DNA from: Shewanella marina JCM 15074
GTDB taxonomy: Bacteria > Pseudomonadota > Gammaproteobacteria > Enterobacterales > Shewanellaceae
Assembly: GCF_000614975.1 (NCBI RefSeq)
Contig: NZ_BALM01000013.1
Span: 62,001-126,000, forward strand
Length of the DNA stretch: 64,000 nucleotides
Direction of reading: 5' to 3'
Shown here: piece after piece, positions 57,174 through 64,000 of the stretch
Position numbering within the stretch: the stretch's first letter is position 1
Layout: the number at the start of each line of letters is the position of its first letter
The notes under the pieces: model-generated
What the model was told of the DNA's origin: nothing
The model's input: the letters and a program-made list of their open reading frames with translations, nothing else
Databases searched by the model: none
Translations under genes and position numbers: made by a program

Positions 57174-60011
57174 TTAATTAACCATTTTTGTGAGTAGTGG
57201 CTTTAAGAAACGAGCGGTATGCGATTCTTTATGTTCAGCTACCTGCTCAGGTGTGCCTGCGACTAAAATTGTACCGCCGCCACTACCACCTTCAGGACCT
57301 AAGTCGATAATCCAGTCTGCCGTTTTAATGACATCAAGATTATGCTCAATCACAACAATAGTATTTCCTTGTGACTTTAAGCGATGCAAGACATCTAATA
57401 GCATCTGAATATCGGCAAAATGTAGGCCTGTAGTGGGCTCATCTAAAATATAGAGGGTTTTACCGGTATCACGCTTAGATAATTCTTTTGCTAATTTGAC
57501 TCGCTGCGCTTCACCACCAGATAAAGTCGTCGCACTTTGGCCTAGGCGGATATAGGACAAGCCAACATCCATCAGTGTTTGCAATTTACGCGCAATTGCA
57601 GGTACCGCATCAAAAAAGCTACGTGCATCTTCAACCGTCATTTGCAGCACTTCGTGGATACTCTTACCTTTATATTTAACCTCTAAGGTTTCACGGTTAT
57701 AACGTTTACCATGACAAGCATCGCAAGGCACATATACATCAGGTAAGAAGTGCATCTCAACTTTAATTAAGCCATCACCTTGGCAAGCTTCACAGCGTCC
57801 ACCTTTGACGTTAAAAGAGAAGCGACCCGGTTTATAACCGCGGCTACGAGCTTCTTGAGTGCCAGAGAACAATTCACGTATTGGCGTAAAAATGCCAGTG
57901 TAAGTCGCAGGGTTAGACCGTGGAGTTCGGCCAATTGGACTTTGGTCAATATCAACCACTTTGTCACATTGATCCATCCCCTCAATGGTCTTATAAGGCG
58001 CGGGTTCATCTAAGGTTGCACCGTTAAGCATACGATGAGCAATTTTAAAGAAGGTATCATTGATTAAAGTTGACTTACCTGAACCTGATACACCAGTAAT
58101 ACAGGTAAACAGTCCAACAGGTATCGTGAGATCAACTTCTTTAAGGTTATTACCCGATGCGCCTGTTAGTTTAATTAGGCGTTCAGCATCATAAGGTGTG
58201 CGATCGCCTGCTACATTAATCTGTTTAACGCCACTGAGATACTGACCAGTGATGGAAGCTGGTGTTGATAAAATCGTATTTAAATCACCATCGCAAATCA
58301 CTTCGCCGCCATGGACACCCGCACCTGGACCGATATCGATAATATGGTCAGCCATGCGAATCGCATCTTCATCATGCTCCACTACAATCACAGTATTACC
58401 TAGATCGCGTAGGTGGATTAATGTATGCAATAAGCGTTCATTATCACGTTGATGCAAACCGATAGAGGGCTCATCCAATACATACATCACGCCAACTAAC
58501 CCTGCACCAATTTGGCTGGCGAGACGAATACGCTGCGCTTCACCGCCAGATAATGTTTCGGCTGAGCGAGATAGGCTTAAATAATTAAGACCCACGTTAA
58601 CAAGAAAACCTAAACGTTCACGCACTTCTTTTAAGATCTTATCGGCGATCTGTGCGCGTTGGCCGCTAAGCTCTAGTTGCTCGAAATAATCCATCGCTTC
58701 GCCAATGGACCATTCGGTTAATATTGGTAAGTTAAGATCATTAATAAAGACGTTACGAGCTTCTTCACGTAAACGTGAACCACCACAGCTTTGGCAAGAT
58801 TGAGTATTGATGAATTTAGCAAGCTCTTCGCGTACTGAATTCGATTCAGTTTCACGATAGCGGCGATCCATATTATTTAAAATACCTTCAAATGGGTGTT
58901 TGCGGATCACCACATCACCACGATCATTAATGTATTTGAAAGCAATGCTTTGTTTGCCTGAACCGTACAGTACGATCTGTTTTACTTTTTTATCTAGCTG
59001 GCAATAAGGCGTTTCGACATTAAAGTCATAGTGTTCAGCCAAAGAGGTGAGCATTTGAAAGTAGTAGAAGTTACGACGATCCCAGCCACGGATCGCACCG
59101 CCTGCAAGGGACAATTCATCGTTAGTGATCACACGCTCAGGATCAAAAAATTGTTGTACCCCTAAACCGTCACATGTTTGGCATGCACCAGCGGGATTGT
59201 TAAAGGAAAAGATCCGAGGCTCAAGCTCTGCCATTGAATAGCCACAATGCGGGCATGCAAAGTTAGCAGAGAAGAGCAGTTCTTCTGCATTGTTATCGTC
59301 CATATCAATAACGGTAACGATACCGCCAGATAGCTCGAGTGCCGTTTCAAATGATTCCGCTAAGCGTTGCTGAATATCATCACGCACTTTAAAGCGATCA
59401 ACGACTACCTCTATGGTATGTTTAACATGCAAATCAAGTGTGGGTGGATCGGATAGGTCACACACTTCGCCATCAATACGGGCACGAATATAACCTTGAG
59501 CTGCTAGGCTATCGAGCAGTTTGACATGCTCACCTTTACGATCTTGTACCACTGGTGCCAGTAACATTTGGCGGCTACCAGCGGGTAAGGTCAGCACTTT
59601 ATCTACCATCTGACTCACCGTTTGCGCTGCTAGCGGTTGATGATGGGTGGGACAGCGAGGCTCACCTACACGGGCGAATAGCAAACGTAGATAATCATAA
59701 ATTTCGGTAATCGTGCCTACAGTTGAACGTGGATTATGGGATGTTGATTTTTGTTCAATTGAAATTGCAGGACTCAAGCCTTCGATATGATCGACATCTG
59801 GCTTTTCCATTAAACTTAAGAATTGTCTAGCATAAGCAGACAATGATTCGACATAGCGGCGTTGACCTTCTGCATATAGGGTATCGAAGGCTAAAGAAGA
59901 CTTACCTGAACCAGATAAACCTGTAATAACAATTAACTTATCACGTGGGATGGTAAGGTTAATATTTTTAAGGTTGTGGGTACGAGCGCCGCGAATTTCA
60001 ATTTTATCCAT
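57174..60011 (-). CDS. uvrA: UvrA, excision nuclease subunit A
   Basis: 945 aa ATP-dependent damage-recognition protein of nucleotide excision repair. Two ABC domains: Walker [10 protein letters not shown] (about 31-39) and GVSGSGKST (about 640-648), ABC signatures [17 protein letters not shown] and [17 protein letters not shown]. Zinc-module cysteines CPHC...CQTC (about 253-280) and CEAC...CDAC (about 740-766) are intact. Length is normal. It is divergent from the MFS gene. No clear CTGT-N8-ACAG LexA box was found upstream, although uvrA is usually SOS-controlled. Confidence 0.98.
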   Translation of the reverse strand: MDKIEIRGARTHNLKNINLTIPRDKLIVITGLSGSGKSSLAFDTLYAEGQRRYVESLSAYARQFLSLMEKPDVDHIEGLSPAISIEQKSTSHNPRSTVGTITEIYDYLRLLFARVGEPRCPTHHQPLAAQTVSQMVDKVLTLPAGSRQMLLAPVVQDRKGEHVKLLDSLAAQGYIRARIDGEVCDLSDPPTLDLHVKHTIEVVVDRFKVRDDIQQRLAESFETALELSGGIVTVIDMDDNNAEELLFSANFACPHCGYSMAELEPRIFSFNNPAGACQTCDGLGVQQFFDPERVITNDELSLAGGAIRGWDRRNFYYFQMLTSLAEHYDFNVETPYCQLDKKVKQIVLYGSGKQSIAFKYINDRGDVVIRKHPFEGILNNMDRRYRETESNSVREELAKFINTQSCQSCGGSRLREEARNVFINDLNLPILTEWSIGEAMDYFEQLELSGQRAQIADKILKEVRERLGFLVNVGLNYLSLSRSAETLSGGEAQRIRLASQIGAGLVGVMYVLDEPSIGLHQRDNERLLHTLIHLRDLGNTVIVVEHDEDAIRMADHIIDIGPGAGVHGGEVICDGDLNTILSTPASITGQYLSGVKQINVAGDRTPYDAERLIKLTGASGNNLKEVDLTIPVGLFTCITGVSGSGKSTLINDTFFKIAHRMLNGATLDEPAPYKTIEGMDQCDKVVDIDQSPIGRTPRSNPATYTGIFTPIRELFSGTQEARSRGYKPGRFSFNVKGGRCEACQGDGLIKVEMHFLPDVYVPCDACHGKRYNRETLEVKYKGKSIHEVLQMTVEDARSFFDAVPAIARKLQTLMDVGLSYIRLGQSATTLSGGEAQRVKLAKELSKRDTGKTLYILDEPTTGLHFADIQMLLDVLHRLKSQGNTIVVIEHNLDVIKTADWIIDLGPEGGSGGGTILVAGTPEQVAEHKESHTARFLKPLLTKMVN

Positions 60012-60301
60012 CTATCTCTCTACTAACTGTGTTGATCTAGAAAATTGCGACTAGTATCGCATAGTTTTGAAGTGGTGTTTAACGAGATTTTTCGGTTGAT
60101 ATAAACGCTTTAGTGGTAAATCTTGCTAGGGGAACTATCTGTTCGAGAATATTGTCTGTATATACCCAAGTTAACTGAATATTGATATCGCTAGATAAAA
60201 TCATAGCTTAAGTTTGTTCAGGTATATCATTAATGCAATGAAATATTTCTGTGCTAAAATGCGCAGCTCTCATATTTTCATCAGATCACAGGAACACGTC
60301 C

Positions 60302-61669
60302 ATGTCCATGAGCGGACTATCAAACACCGAGAAAAAGGTTGCTTTCTCGTTGGCCAGCGTATTTGGTTTACGCATGATGGGCCTGTTTATGATCATGCCA
60401 GTCTTCGCACTGTATGGTCAACATCTGCAAGGATTCTCTCCACTTTGGGTCGGTATTGCCATTGGCGCATACGGCCTAACTCAAGCGTTATTACAGATCC
60501 CAATGGGGATTTTATCTGACAAATATGGTCGTAAACCCATTATCTTAATCGGTTTGGGACTATTTGCTATTGGTAGTGTTGTGGCAGCCATGTCTGACAC
60601 TATTTATGGTGTTGTATTAGGCCGAGCATTACAAGGTACAGGTGCTATCGCCGCCGCTATTTTGGCTTTAGCCGCAGATTTGACCCGTGATGAACAACGT
60701 ACCAAAGTGATGGCGATTATTGGTATGTGCATTGGTTTTTCATTTGCACTATCACTACTTGTTGGGCCGATAGTGGCAGGACACGTAGGCATATCAGGCT
60801 TATTTGCATTAACTGCCGTATTAGCACTATTGGGCATGTTGATTGTTCAAATTTTAGTGCCGAACCCCGTTCATCATGCCCCTAAGGGCGATACTGTTGC
60901 GACACCGGCTAAATTGCTACGTATGTTTAAAGACCCACAGCTGTTTCGTTTAGATGCAGGTATCTTTATTTTACATCTGGTGTTAACGGCTGTTTTTGTG
61001 GCGCTTCCACTTGATTTAGTTGATGCAGGGTTACCGAAAGAGCATCATTGGATGCTGTATTTCCCTGCCTTTGTGGGGGCATTTTTATTAATGATCCCAC
61101 TGATTATTATCGGTGTGAAACGTAAAAATACTAAAGCGACTTTTCAAATTGCACTACTCATCATGTTTGCATCATTAGTGATTATGATTGCGGGTGGTCA
61201 CACCTTATGGTTGTTAGCTGTTGCGGTCGTACTATTCTTTACCGCGTTTAATTATTTAGAAGCATCATTACCGAGTTTGATTGCTAAGTTTTGTCCTGTA
61301 GGTGATAAAGGTTCTGCGATGGGCGTTTACTCTACAAGCCAATTCTTAGGGGCATTTTGTGGTGGTCTATTAGGCGGTGGTGCCTATGAGCTAGTCGGTG
61401 CTCAGGGTGTCTTTATTGCCGGGTTAATTTTGGTTATATTATGGCTATTACTAACATTAGGGATGAAAAATCCCGTGTTATTAAAAAGCTATACTTTAGA
61501 AGCGGTCATTACTGATAAGCCTCAAGCACAGCAAATGGCTGCAGACCTATCTCATATCGTTGGGGTGGTTGAAGCAATTGTGGTGTTAGAAGAGCAAGTA
61601 GCATATTTAAAAGTAAATGATCAATTCGATTTGAGAGAAGCGCGAGCTGTGTTAGGCTCTGTCAATTAA
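60302..61669 (+). CDS. MFS transporter, YajR-like, with C-terminal HMA-like (YAM) domain
   Basis: 455 aa, 12 membrane helices (about 12-395), MFS motif A GILSDKYGRKP (about 72-82), and a short cytoplasmic ferredoxin-like C-terminal domain (about 390-455, VEAIVVLEEQVAYLKVNDQFD), as in E. coli YajR (454 aa). Substrate unknown; probably drug/proton antiport. ATG 60302 has AGGAA 8 bases upstream; ATG 60308 is an alternative. Lies between uvrA and ssb. Confidence 0.88.
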   Translation: MSMSGLSNTEKKVAFSLASVFGLRMMGLFMIMPVFALYGQHLQGFSPLWVGIAIGAYGLTQALLQIPMGILSDKYGRKPIILIGLGLFAIGSVVAAMSDTIYGVVLGRALQGTGAIAAAILALAADLTRDEQRTKVMAIIGMCIGFSFALSLLVGPIVAGHVGISGLFALTAVLALLGMLIVQILVPNPVHHAPKGDTVATPAKLLRMFKDPQLFRLDAGIFILHLVLTAVFVALPLDLVDAGLPKEHHWMLYFPAFVGAFLLMIPLIIIGVKRKNTKATFQIALLIMFASLVIMIAGGHTLWLLAVAVVLFFTAFNYLEASLPSLIAKFCPVGDKGSAMGVYSTSQFLGAFCGGLLGGGAYELVGAQGVFIAGLILVILWLLLTLGMKNPVLLKSYTLEAVITDKPQAQQMAADLSHIVGVVEAIVVLEEQVAYLKVNDQFDLREARAVLGSVN

Positions 61670-61701
61670 GTAAAATTTAGAATTTATTCTAGGAGATTTC
61701 A

Positions 61702-62364
61702 ATGGCCAGTCGTGGTGTCAATAAGGTTATTTTGGTCGGCAATTTAGGCCGGGATCCTGAAGTGCGCTATATGCCAAATGGCAATGCAGTTGCTAACTTT
61801 ACTATCGCAACTAGCGAAACTTGGAAAGACCAACAAGGTCAAATGCAAGAGCGTACAGAGTGGCACAACATTGTAATGTATCGCCGCCTTGCTGAAATCG
61901 CAGGTGAATACCTGAAAAAAGGCGCAAAGGTATACGTTGAAGGCCGTCTACAAACAAGTAAGTGGCAAGATCAGGCTACAGGTCAAGATCGCTACCGTAC
62001 TGAGATTGTAGGTAATGAGATGCAAATGCTTGATAGCCGTGGTGGTTCTCAAGGTGGTAGTGATAACCAACAATCTGGTGGCTATGGTCAGCAGCAAAAC
62101 CAGTATGCGCCTAAGCCGCAACAAAACTACCAGCCGCAACAGCAGCAAGGTGGTTACCAGCAGCAGTCTGCTCCACAACAGCAGCAAGGTGGTTATCAGC
62201 AGCAACCTGCACCGCAACAGCAGCAGTACCAAAAGCCCGCAGCGCCACAACAGTCTGCTCCAGCGCCACAGCAATCTGCTCCACAGCAGCGTCCTGCGCC
62301 GCAACCACAACAGAATTTCACTCCTGATCTTGATGATGGTTGGGATGACGATATTCCGTTTTAA
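61702..62364 (+). CDS. ssb: Single-stranded DNA-binding protein
   Basis: 220 aa. OB-fold domain (1-110, [20 protein letters not shown] start), a long Gln/Pro/Gly-rich disordered linker (about 115-205), and the acidic protein-interaction tip [10 protein letters not shown]. Longer than E. coli SSB (178 aa) because of the linker, which contains a 13-residue tandem duplication. TAGGAGA precedes the ATG. Followed by a terminator. Confidence 0.97.
   Translation: MASRGVNKVILVGNLGRDPEVRYMPNGNAVANFTIATSETWKDQQGQMQERTEWHNIVMYRRLAEIAGEYLKKGAKVYVEGRLQTSKWQDQATGQDRYRTEIVGNEMQMLDSRGGSQGGSDNQQSGGYGQQQNQYAPKPQQNYQPQQQQGGYQQQSAPQQQQGGYQQQPAPQQQQYQKPAAPQQSAPAPQQSAPQQRPAPQPQQNFTPDLDDGWDDDIPF
62137..62214 (+). 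repeat. 39-bp tandem duplication in the ssb linker
   Basis: Two in-frame copies (62137-62175 and 62176-62214) of a 13-codon unit [13 protein letters not shown], with only a few base changes. It extends the flexible linker. Confidence 0.8.
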
Positions 62365-62394
62365 TTCGGTGTTGTCATAATTTGATGAAATAAC

Positions 62395-62430
62395 TAGGCC
62401 TTTGTTTGCAAAAACAGAGGCCTAATTTTA
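62395..62430 (+). terminator. Terminator after ssb
   Basis: Stem TAGGCCT...TGTTT pairing with AAACA...AGGCCTA around a short loop, followed by a modest T-rich tract (ATTTTATT). It also faces the convergent acetyltransferase gene. Confidence 0.75.
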
Positions 62431-62447
62431 TTGGGCTTATAAGTCAC

Positions 62448-62897
62448 TTAGTCGAGGTGGTATAAGTAAGTGTAAAATTCATCATCACGCACATATCCAT
62501 GTTTATTGTAGACACTTTGGGCCTGAGTATTATCTGTTGCGGTACTTAACATGATAAATGCTGAATTAGTGTCTCTGGCGAGTTGTTCTGCTCGATCTAA
62601 TAGTATGGCTGCGACTCCTTGTTTACGTGCTGTGGGGCTGACAAATAAATCATATAATAGCCAAGTTCTTTTCATCTCTAAGGAACAAAATAAAGGATAT
62701 AATTGTGCGAATCCGAGGTAATTACCTTGCTGGTCTTGTACATAATAAAGTATCGATTCTTTATTAGTGAGTCGTTCCTGTAAAAATTCCAATGGACTTT
62801 TATCCGTAAAGTCAACGTTATAAAAAGTTAAATATTGTTGATATAACTGACTTATCTGGGGGATATCTTCTATTTTCGCTTGTTTTACTTGCATCAT
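62448..62897 (-). CDS. GNAT-family N-acetyltransferase
   Basis: 149 aa with the GNAT core: motif A LFVSPTARKQGVAAILLDRA (about 88-107) and C-terminal AQSVYNKHGYVRDDEFYTY. Substrate unknown. Starts with two ATGs in a row (62897 and 62894). Convergent with ssb; upstream lies a 376-bp AT-rich gap. Confidence 0.85.
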   Translation of the reverse strand: MMQVKQAKIEDIPQISQLYQQYLTFYNVDFTDKSPLEFLQERLTNKESILYYVQDQQGNYLGFAQLYPLFCSLEMKRTWLLYDLFVSPTARKQGVAAILLDRAEQLARDTNSAFIMLSTATDNTQAQSVYNKHGYVRDDEFYTYLYHLD

Positions 62898-63273
62898 AGA
62901 GACTCGCTATTGATATGAAAGTTATATAATTATAGCTACTATATTTTGTACTGCTCGTTAATTACCATTTATACCAATTTTTATAAGAAGTAATATTTTT
63001 ACAGCATAATTAATAAGAGTGTTATTAATTTATCTTTTTATAAAATCAAGTCATATGATCACAACTGTTTACTTTTATTTTTATAATTTATTTAAGTGAG
63101 ATAAATGTCTCATAGTGAGTAAATGTTTCAAGTTGTAATTGTTTAATTTTATATTAAGGAAATAAAATATAATTAACCAAGAGGGTGTTAATTATTATGA
63201 TTGTAAATGTTGATTATAATAAATATTTATCATCTTACTCTAATGTAATATATTGCTTAATGGAAATTAGAAT
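62898..63273. other. AT-rich divergent intergenic region
   Basis: 376 bp, very AT-rich. It holds TGAGA/TCTCA inverted arms (63097-63112), a possible regulator site, and a 27-codon frame (63197-63280) overlapping the response regulator start, not supported enough to call. The promoters of the acetyltransferase and the regulator must lie here. Confidence 0.45.
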
Positions 63274-63936
63274 ATGTTAATATTGCTAGTTGAAGATAGT
63301 CGTTTATTGGCTAATAACATCATTCAGTATTTAGCGCTAAACGGAATTGAAGTGGACTATGCTGAAACAATTGCGCAAGCTGAAGCACGTTTACTCACCC
63401 AACATTTTGATGTGATTGTACTCGATCTTAATTTGCCTGATGGTGATGGTATTTCTGCTTGTCGGTATTGGAAGTCGTTATCAATTACTACGCCAATTAT
63501 TATGTTAACGGCCCGGAGTCATTTAGATGATAGATTATCAGGTTTTGCTGCGGGTGCTGATGACTACTTGGTCAAGCCTTTTGCATTAGCTGAGTTAGTT
63601 GCTCGATTAAATGTGGTCGCACAGCGTCGAACAATAACACCTAGATTACAGGTTGCCGATTTAGAAATGGATTTTGGTACCCATGAGGCTTTTCGACAAG
63701 GTCAATTATTATCATTAACGAGAACCAGTTGGGAGTTACTTGCACTACTTGCTCGCCGTAGTCCTGACATTGTCGAACGTGATGAAATTGAACGTACTTT
63801 ATGGCCTGATACACCGCCTGATAGTGACAGTTTACGCAGTCATACCCATCTGTTACGCCGCATTATAGATAAACCTTTTGATAAACAGTTACTGCATACC
63901 ATTCGGGGTGTGGGTTTATGTTTAAGGTGCGATTAG
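63274..63936 (+). CDS. OmpR/PhoB-family response regulator
   Basis: 220 aa. Receiver domain (1-115) with acidic pair E7/D8, phospho-acceptor D51 (VLDLNLPDGDG), T79 and K101 all in place; winged-helix DNA-binding domain (about 125-218) with LSLTRTSWELLALLARR and a TIRGVGLCL end. Similar in layout to QseB/PmrA-type regulators. GGAA lies 9 bases before the ATG. The probable kinase gene starts 3 bp after the stop. Confidence 0.92.
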   Translation: MLILLVEDSRLLANNIIQYLALNGIEVDYAETIAQAEARLLTQHFDVIVLDLNLPDGDGISACRYWKSLSITTPIIMLTARSHLDDRLSGFAAGADDYLVKPFALAELVARLNVVAQRRTITPRLQVADLEMDFGTHEAFRQGQLLSLTRTSWELLALLARRSPDIVERDEIERTLWPDTPPDSDSLRSHTHLLRRIIDKPFDKQLLHTIRGVGLCLRCD

Positions 63937-63939
63937 TCT

Positions 63940-64000
63940 ATGCACTCATTTTCATTAAAACGCACTTATCAGATTTATAGTTTGCTATTTTTAGTGGTGG
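63940..64000 (+). CDS. Probable sensor histidine kinase, N-terminal fragment cut by the window edge
   Basis: ATG 63940 opens a frame MHSFSLKRTYQIYSLLFLVV running off the window: basic residues then a hydrophobic segment, as at the start of a membrane sensor kinase. The identity is inferred from being directly after the response regulator. Confidence 0.55.
   Translation, partial: MHSFSLKRTYQIYSLLFLVV

Noticed and set aside
60012..60301. LexA box upstream of uvrA
   Set aside because: CTGT half-sites occur (for example CTGTATATAC near 60156), but none has ACAG at the right distance.
61948..62380. Leu/Arg-rich and Ser-rich open frames over the ssb linker
   Set aside because: They are out-of-frame readings of the CAG/CAA-rich ssb linker, with no ribosome sites.
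63197..63280. 27-codon leader peptide before the response regulator
   Set aside because: The ribosome site is poor and the composition is that of AT-rich non-coding DNA; it overlaps the regulator start by chance as far as can be seen.

Overview
The window looks like a chromosomal segment of a moderately AT-rich marine gammaproteobacterium, most likely Shewanella or a close relative in the Alteromonadales. The basis is gene order and protein family content: csrD followed by a complete MSHA pilus locus, then mreBCD-maf-rng-yhdP-nitrilase-tldD, darP, pmbA, the long form of purC, deaD, and uvrA/MFS/ssb. No database search was possible, so the genus is an inference.

Region 1 (about 0.1-30.4 kb, all + strand) is the MSHA type IV pilus cluster. 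It holds csrD/mshH, the assembly genes (mshI, a PilN-like gene, mshJ, K, L, M, N, E, G, F), the minor pilin mshB, an array of six tandem mshA-like major pilin genes, the minor pilins mshC, D, O, P, and three consecutive mshQ-like giant secreted proteins. The assembly genes mostly overlap or nearly abut, which suggests one long transcript. A strong terminator follows mshB, and terminators or stem-loops punctuate the pilin array. MshE has an N-terminal c-di-GMP-binding (MshEN) domain, so pilus extension is probably under c-di-GMP control. The unusual features are the major pilin expansion (conserved N-terminal halves, very different C-terminal halves, copy 4 broken by a frameshift) and the triplication of mshQ with different N-terminal modules.

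Region 2 (30.4-41.6 kb, +) is the cell-shape and housekeeping block mreB, mreC, mreD, maf, rng, yhdP (split by a frameshift), a nitrilase-family amidase and tldD. Region 3 (41.7-46.8 kb) is a TolC/HlyD/two-permease exporter operon with no ATPase gene, plus a small convergent lipoprotein gene. Region 4 (46.9-50.4 kb) has darP, pmbA (partner of tldD), a SIMPL-domain protein and an acetyltransferase. Region 5 (50.4-52.0 kb, -) is a pair of visibly AT-rich lipoprotein genes of unknown function that look acquired. Region 6 (52.2-64 kb) has purC, an EamA transporter, the cold-shock helicase deaD, uvrA, a YajR-like MFS transporter, ssb, a second acetyltransferase, and at the right edge an OmpR-type response regulator followed by the first codons of its probable sensor kinase.

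Three genes (mshA copy 4, mshQ copy 1, yhdP) each carry a frameshift that one added base would repair, each beside a short same-base run. They may be real decay or switching, or they may be base-call errors; this matters for any reading of the locus. No tRNA, rRNA, CRISPR array, insertion sequence or prophage gene was seen.
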